DNA from: Pseudomonadota bacterium
GTDB lineage: Bacteria > Pseudomonadota > Gammaproteobacteria > Xanthomonadales > Rhodanobacteraceae
DNA length: 8,992 bases
Assembly: GCA_021783385.1 (NCBI GenBank)
Contig: JAJXTX010000095.1
Location: 1 to 8,992, forward strand
Direction: 5' to 3'
The notes under the pieces are model-generated. The model had not been told where the DNA came from, did no database searches, and saw only the letters and a list, made by a program, of their open reading frames with translations. Shown here piece after piece: positions 6,688-8,992 of this stretch (position 1 is the first letter of the stretch; every line of letters starts with the position of its first letter). A program made the translations under genes and the position numbers.

Positions 6688-6696
6688 TGCTAACGT
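6688..6696 (+). promoter_or_regulatory. possible extended -10 giving a leaderless dioxygenase mRNA
   Basis: TGC-TAACGT looks like an extended -10 (TGn followed by TAnnnT) ending 6 bases before the ATG at 6703, where no Shine-Dalgarno is present. Transcription would begin at or next to the start codon. The hexamer matches the consensus at only 3 of 6 positions, and read-through from the upstream gene is equally possible. Confidence 0.25.
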
Positions 6697-6702
6697 AACG
6701 GC

Positions 6703-7431
6703 ATGAGTCCGCCCACCGACATATCCACGCTGCGCGAGCGGCTGCAGAGTCACGGCTTCGCCTTTGTCACCGCCGAGAGCATGCGCGAGCTGCTCGACGC
6801 GCCGCAGAACCTGGCCGACTGGCCCGCGTTTGCGGCGAGCTGGGATGATCTGGCGCCGGACAGCTACCTGGCCAGGCGCGGCCATCAGCGGCGGCGACGG
6901 CACGCGGTGTTCACGCTGGAAGCCGCGGGCGAGATCCGCCGCGCGCCGCATCAGCCGCATTACCAGAGCCTGCAGCACAACCCGCTGCAGGGAGACATCC
7001 AGCGCTGGTTCATGCCGATCCGGCCGGCGATCGCCAACGGCGCCAGCCTGCGCCGCATCCTGGCTTTCGCCGGCACGCTGTTTGGTGCGATGGAGCCGAC
7101 CACGCCGCGCTGGCAGGTCGAGGCGCATCAGTTCCGCATCGAGGCGCGCGCCGGCGCGCCGGGCGAACCCACTCCCGAAGGCGTGCATCGCGACGGCGTG
7201 GACTACGTGCTGGTGCTGCTGATCGACCGCGTCAACATCGAGAGCGGCACCACCACCATCCACGCGCGCGACGGCGCGTTGCTGGGCAGCTTCACCCTCG
7301 CCCACGCGCTGGATGCCGCACTCGTCGACGACGCGCGCGTGTGCCACGGCGTCACCGCCGTCACCGCGTTCGACCCGCTTCGACCGGCCCATCGCGACGT
7401 GCTGGTACTCACATTCAAGGCGTCGAGCTGA
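6703..7431 (+). CDS. 2-oxoglutarate/Fe(II)-dependent dioxygenase, amino acid hydroxylase type
   Basis: This 242-aa cytoplasmic protein matches the bacterial 2OG-Fe dioxygenase family (2OG-Fe_Oxy_2 type) that includes the Bacillus L-isoleucine 4-hydroxylase IDO. Members hydroxylate free aliphatic amino acids, and some oxidise methionine to its sulfoxide. The iron ligands are visible as H162-x-D164 in PEGVHRDGVDY and H215 in ARVCHGVTAV. R231 in AHRDVLVLTF is the expected 2-oxoglutarate-binding arginine. E180-S-G-T follows the HxD strand as in the family. The N-terminal half (QHNPLQGDIQRWFMPI, 91-106) is also family-like. The start at 6703 fits the length, but no Shine-Dalgarno precedes it. It lies 51 bases after the cysteine synthase-like gene on the same strand, so the two may act on the same amino acid. 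The substrate is unknown. Confidence 0.85.
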   Translation: MSPPTDISTLRERLQSHGFAFVTAESMRELLDAPQNLADWPAFAASWDDLAPDSYLARRGHQRRRRHAVFTLEAAGEIRRAPHQPHYQSLQHNPLQGDIQRWFMPIRPAIANGASLRRILAFAGTLFGAMEPTTPRWQVEAHQFRIEARAGAPGEPTPEGVHRDGVDYVLVLLIDRVNIESGTTTIHARDGALLGSFTLAHALDAALVDDARVCHGVTAVTAFDPLRPAHRDVLVLTFKASS

Positions 7432-7520
7432 GGCTCACGCCCCGTGCATCCCCGGGCATGCAGCGCTCGCGACGCGATGCTTACGTTTCATCCACTACCA
7501 TGCGGCTCCCCCATTCACGC

Positions 7521-7524
7521 GGAG
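7521..7524 (+). promoter_or_regulatory. Shine-Dalgarno GGAG deciding the desaturase start
   Basis: GGAG lies 5 nt before the ATG at 7530. It supports that codon over the in-frame ATG at 7500, which has no comparable site. A TACCAT hexamer (7495-7500) just upstream could be a -10 box (4 of 6) but has no good -35. Confidence 0.6.
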
Positions 7525-7529
7525 CGCGC

Positions 7530-8711
7530 ATGTCCCTCGATTCATCGCACCGCAGGGACAACGCTGACGGTCCGTCGCCGCGGAACGCGGGTGACGATCG
7601 ACTGAAGTTCAGCGGCGACAACACCTTTCAGCGCGAACTGCGACGGCGAGTGGAAGCCGACTTCACACTGCGCGGCTGCCGCCAGCGCGACAGCGCCGCG
7701 ATGTGGTTCAAGACCGCGCTGATCCTGACCGTCTTCGCACTGGCCTACGTGGCGCTGGTGTTCCGGGCTGCCAGCTGGTGGCAGGGCCTGCTGCTGGCCC
7801 TGGTGCTGGGTGTGGCGATGGCCGGCATCGGCTTCAACATCATGCACGACGGCGGCCATCAGGCGTACTCCGATCGCCGCTGGGTCAACCGGCTGATGGC
7901 GATGACGCTCGATCTGGTCGGCGGCAGCTCGTACATCTGGCAGTGGAAGCACGCGCGCTTCCACCACACCTGGGTCAACGTGGCCGGTCACGACAGCGAC
8001 ATCGACCTGGGCGTGCTGGGGCGATTGTCGCCGGAGCAGCCGCGGCGACCGTGGCATCGCTGGCAGCACATTTATCTGTGGCCGCTGTATGCGGTCACCG
8101 CGATCCGCTGGCACCTCTATGGCGACTTCCGCGACATGCTCACCGGCACCATCGGCGCGCGCCCGTTCAAGCGGCCGCGCGGCGGGGACCTGGCCGGCTT
8201 CGTGCTAGGCAAGCTGGCGTTCTTCACGCTCGCCTTCGGGCTGCCGCTGCTGTTCCATTCGGCGGGCGCGGTGCTGCTGTACTACGGCGTGACGGCGGCG
8301 GTGGCCGGCATCCTGCTGGCGCTGGTGTTCCAGATGGCGCACGTGGTGGAAGCGGCGGCGTTCCCGCTGCCGGATGCCAGCGGCCACCAGCTCGACACGC
8401 CGTGGGCGATCCACCAGATGGAGACCACGGTGAATTTCGCGCGCGGCAACCGCGCGCTGAGCTGGCTGATCGGCGGCCTGAATTTCCAGATCGAGCACCA
8501 CCTGTTTCCGCGCATCTCGCACGTGCACTACCCCGCGGTGGCGCGCGTGGTGGAGCGGACCTGCCGCGAATTCGGCGTACCCTACCGCGAGCACCGCAGC
8601 TTCGGCGCCGGCATCGCCTCGCATTACCGCTGGCTGCGCCGGCTGGGCATGCCGGTGGCTGCCAGCGCCACTGCCGCAGCGTCGACTGCGCAACCGCTGC
8701 CGCACAGCTGA
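7530..8711 (+). CDS. membrane fatty acid desaturase, front-end-like
   Basis: This is an integral membrane di-iron desaturase of the FA_desaturase family, 393 aa, which introduces a double bond into acyl-CoA or lipid-bound acyl chains. The three histidine boxes are present: HDGGH at 106-110, HARFHH at 141-146 (HxxxHH) and QIEHH at 320-324. The Q in the third box and the LFPRISHVHYP context are typical of linoleoyl-CoA/front-end desaturases rather than the HxxHH type; no cytochrome b5 domain is attached. Hydrophobic segments lie around 61-82, 85-105, 183-195 and 225-270. The start at 7530 is chosen because GGAG (7521-7524) lies 5 nt upstream; the frame is open further upstream but has no such site. 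It probably works with a ferredoxin or reductase encoded elsewhere. A role in membrane fluidity is inferred; regiospecificity cannot be read. There is no clear link to the sulfur genes. Confidence 0.9.
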   Translation: MSLDSSHRRDNADGPSPRNAGDDRLKFSGDNTFQRELRRRVEADFTLRGCRQRDSAAMWFKTALILTVFALAYVALVFRAASWWQGLLLALVLGVAMAGIGFNIMHDGGHQAYSDRRWVNRLMAMTLDLVGGSSYIWQWKHARFHHTWVNVAGHDSDIDLGVLGRLSPEQPRRPWHRWQHIYLWPLYAVTAIRWHLYGDFRDMLTGTIGARPFKRPRGGDLAGFVLGKLAFFTLAFGLPLLFHSAGAVLLYYGVTAAVAGILLALVFQMAHVVEAAAFPLPDASGHQLDTPWAIHQMETTVNFARGNRALSWLIGGLNFQIEHHLFPRISHVHYPAVARVVERTCREFGVPYREHRSFGAGIASHYRWLRRLGMPVAASATAAASTAQPLPHS

Positions 8712-8798
8712 GCCTGCGCCGCCGACTGGCGTTTGCGACGGGCCGGAGCGGCGACGACACTGGCGCAAGGCGCTGCAGGTTGGCGCCGACACTTTCCC

Positions 8799-8804
8799 GG
8801 AGGA
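8799..8804 (+). promoter_or_regulatory. strong Shine-Dalgarno of the DUF1304 gene
   Basis: GGAGGA is the best ribosome-binding site in the window and lies 6 nt before the ATG at 8811. It supports translation of this partial frame and decides between ATG 8805 and ATG 8811. Confidence 0.75.
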
Positions 8805-8810
8805 ATGGCC

Positions 8811-8992
8811 ATGAGCTTCGTCGCCAACAGCATGATCGTGGTGATCGCGCTGCTGCATCTGTGGTTCCTGATCCCGGCAATGTTCCTGTGGACGAGACCT
8901 CCCCGCTACCGTGCGTTCGGATTCGGTGCGGCATGTGCCCGGCAGATGAGGGCCCTTGCCGCCAGCCAGGGCCGCTGCAACGGCTTGCTCGC
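8811..8992 (+). CDS. DUF1304-family membrane protein, 3' end outside window
   Basis: The first 60 residues of a small integral membrane protein are visible. Positions 4-27 form a hydrophobic helix ending in MFLWTRP, followed by a basic stretch and ALAASQGRCNGLLA. The order hydrophobic helix, MFLWT.P, AF(G), then LAANQGxYNGFLA is that of DUF1304 proteins, a ~120-aa family with about four membrane helices and no known function. In relatives, as I recall, the tryptophan motif reads LEMFLW; here it is IPAMFLW, so the acidic residue is missing. A strong GGAGGA (8799-8804) lies 6 nt before the ATG at 8811; the in-frame ATG at 8805 is too close to it. The gap from the desaturase (99 bases) has no other gene. 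Confidence 0.75.
   Translation, partial: MSFVANSMIVVIALLHLWFLIPAMFLWTRPPRYRAFGFGAACARQMRALAASQGRCNGLL

Noticed and set aside
5500..7392. A 630-codon open frame on the minus strand across the cysteine synthase-like and dioxygenase genes
   Set aside because: It is antisense to two genes with clear motifs, is rich in Arg/Ala/Gly/His as expected of GC-rich shadow frames, and has no recognisable domain.
7341..7529. Upstream extension of the desaturase frame overlapping the dioxygenase gene
   Set aside because: The extension is Arg-rich, read in a shadow frame of the dioxygenase, and the GGAG-supported ATG at 7530 explains the start.
1..8992. CRISPR array, tRNA, rRNA, insertion sequence or phage genes
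   Set aside because: No spaced direct repeats, cloverleaf-like sequence, rRNA motif, transposase or terminal inverted repeats of IS type were seen.

Overview
The window is GC-rich, densely coded bacterial chromosome. The likely source is a gammaproteobacterium of the Xanthomonadales (Rhodanobacteraceae/Xanthomonadaceae type). Three things suggest this: the metX-metB-hom gene order, the paired intragenic repeats that open with GTAGGAGCG, and the sparse Shine-Dalgarno usage. The assignment is inference from memory, since no search could be run.

Layout. Positions 1-1449 (+) hold the 3' part of an APC-superfamily amino acid permease whose start lies outside the window. Positions 1450-1797 are a gene-free gap between convergent genes. 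Positions 1798-5271 (-) are a methionine/threonine branch operon read leftwards: metX (homoserine O-acyltransferase), metB (cystathionine gamma-synthase) and hom (homoserine dehydrogenase). MetB and hom overlap by ATGA. Positions 5272-5634 are a control region between divergent genes. Rightwards follow a cysteine synthase-family PLP enzyme (5635-6651), a 2-oxoglutarate/Fe(II) dioxygenase of the amino acid hydroxylase type (6703-7431), a membrane fatty acid desaturase (7530-8711) and the start of a DUF1304 membrane protein (8811 to the window end).

The control region is the most interesting part. Read leftwards it holds a TTGACA promoter, a SAM-I (S-box) riboswitch aptamer starting just after the predicted +1, and an expression platform in which an 8-bp hairpin hides the metX Shine-Dalgarno. 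An 8-nt segment of the aptamer is perfectly complementary to the anti-Shine-Dalgarno strand, so a complete translational ON/OFF switch can be read from the sequence. Directly upstream of the -35 lie three contiguous 8-mers, the first an exact MetJ consensus box (AGACGTCT), followed by a perfect 17-bp palindrome. Methionine supply may therefore be sensed twice, by protein at the promoter and by RNA in the leader, and the divergent cysteine synthase-like gene may share the operator.

A second theme is REP-like inverted repeats inside the operon. One is translated in frame as residues 15-37 of Hom. The other lies in the metX-metB gap and supplies the metX stop codon.
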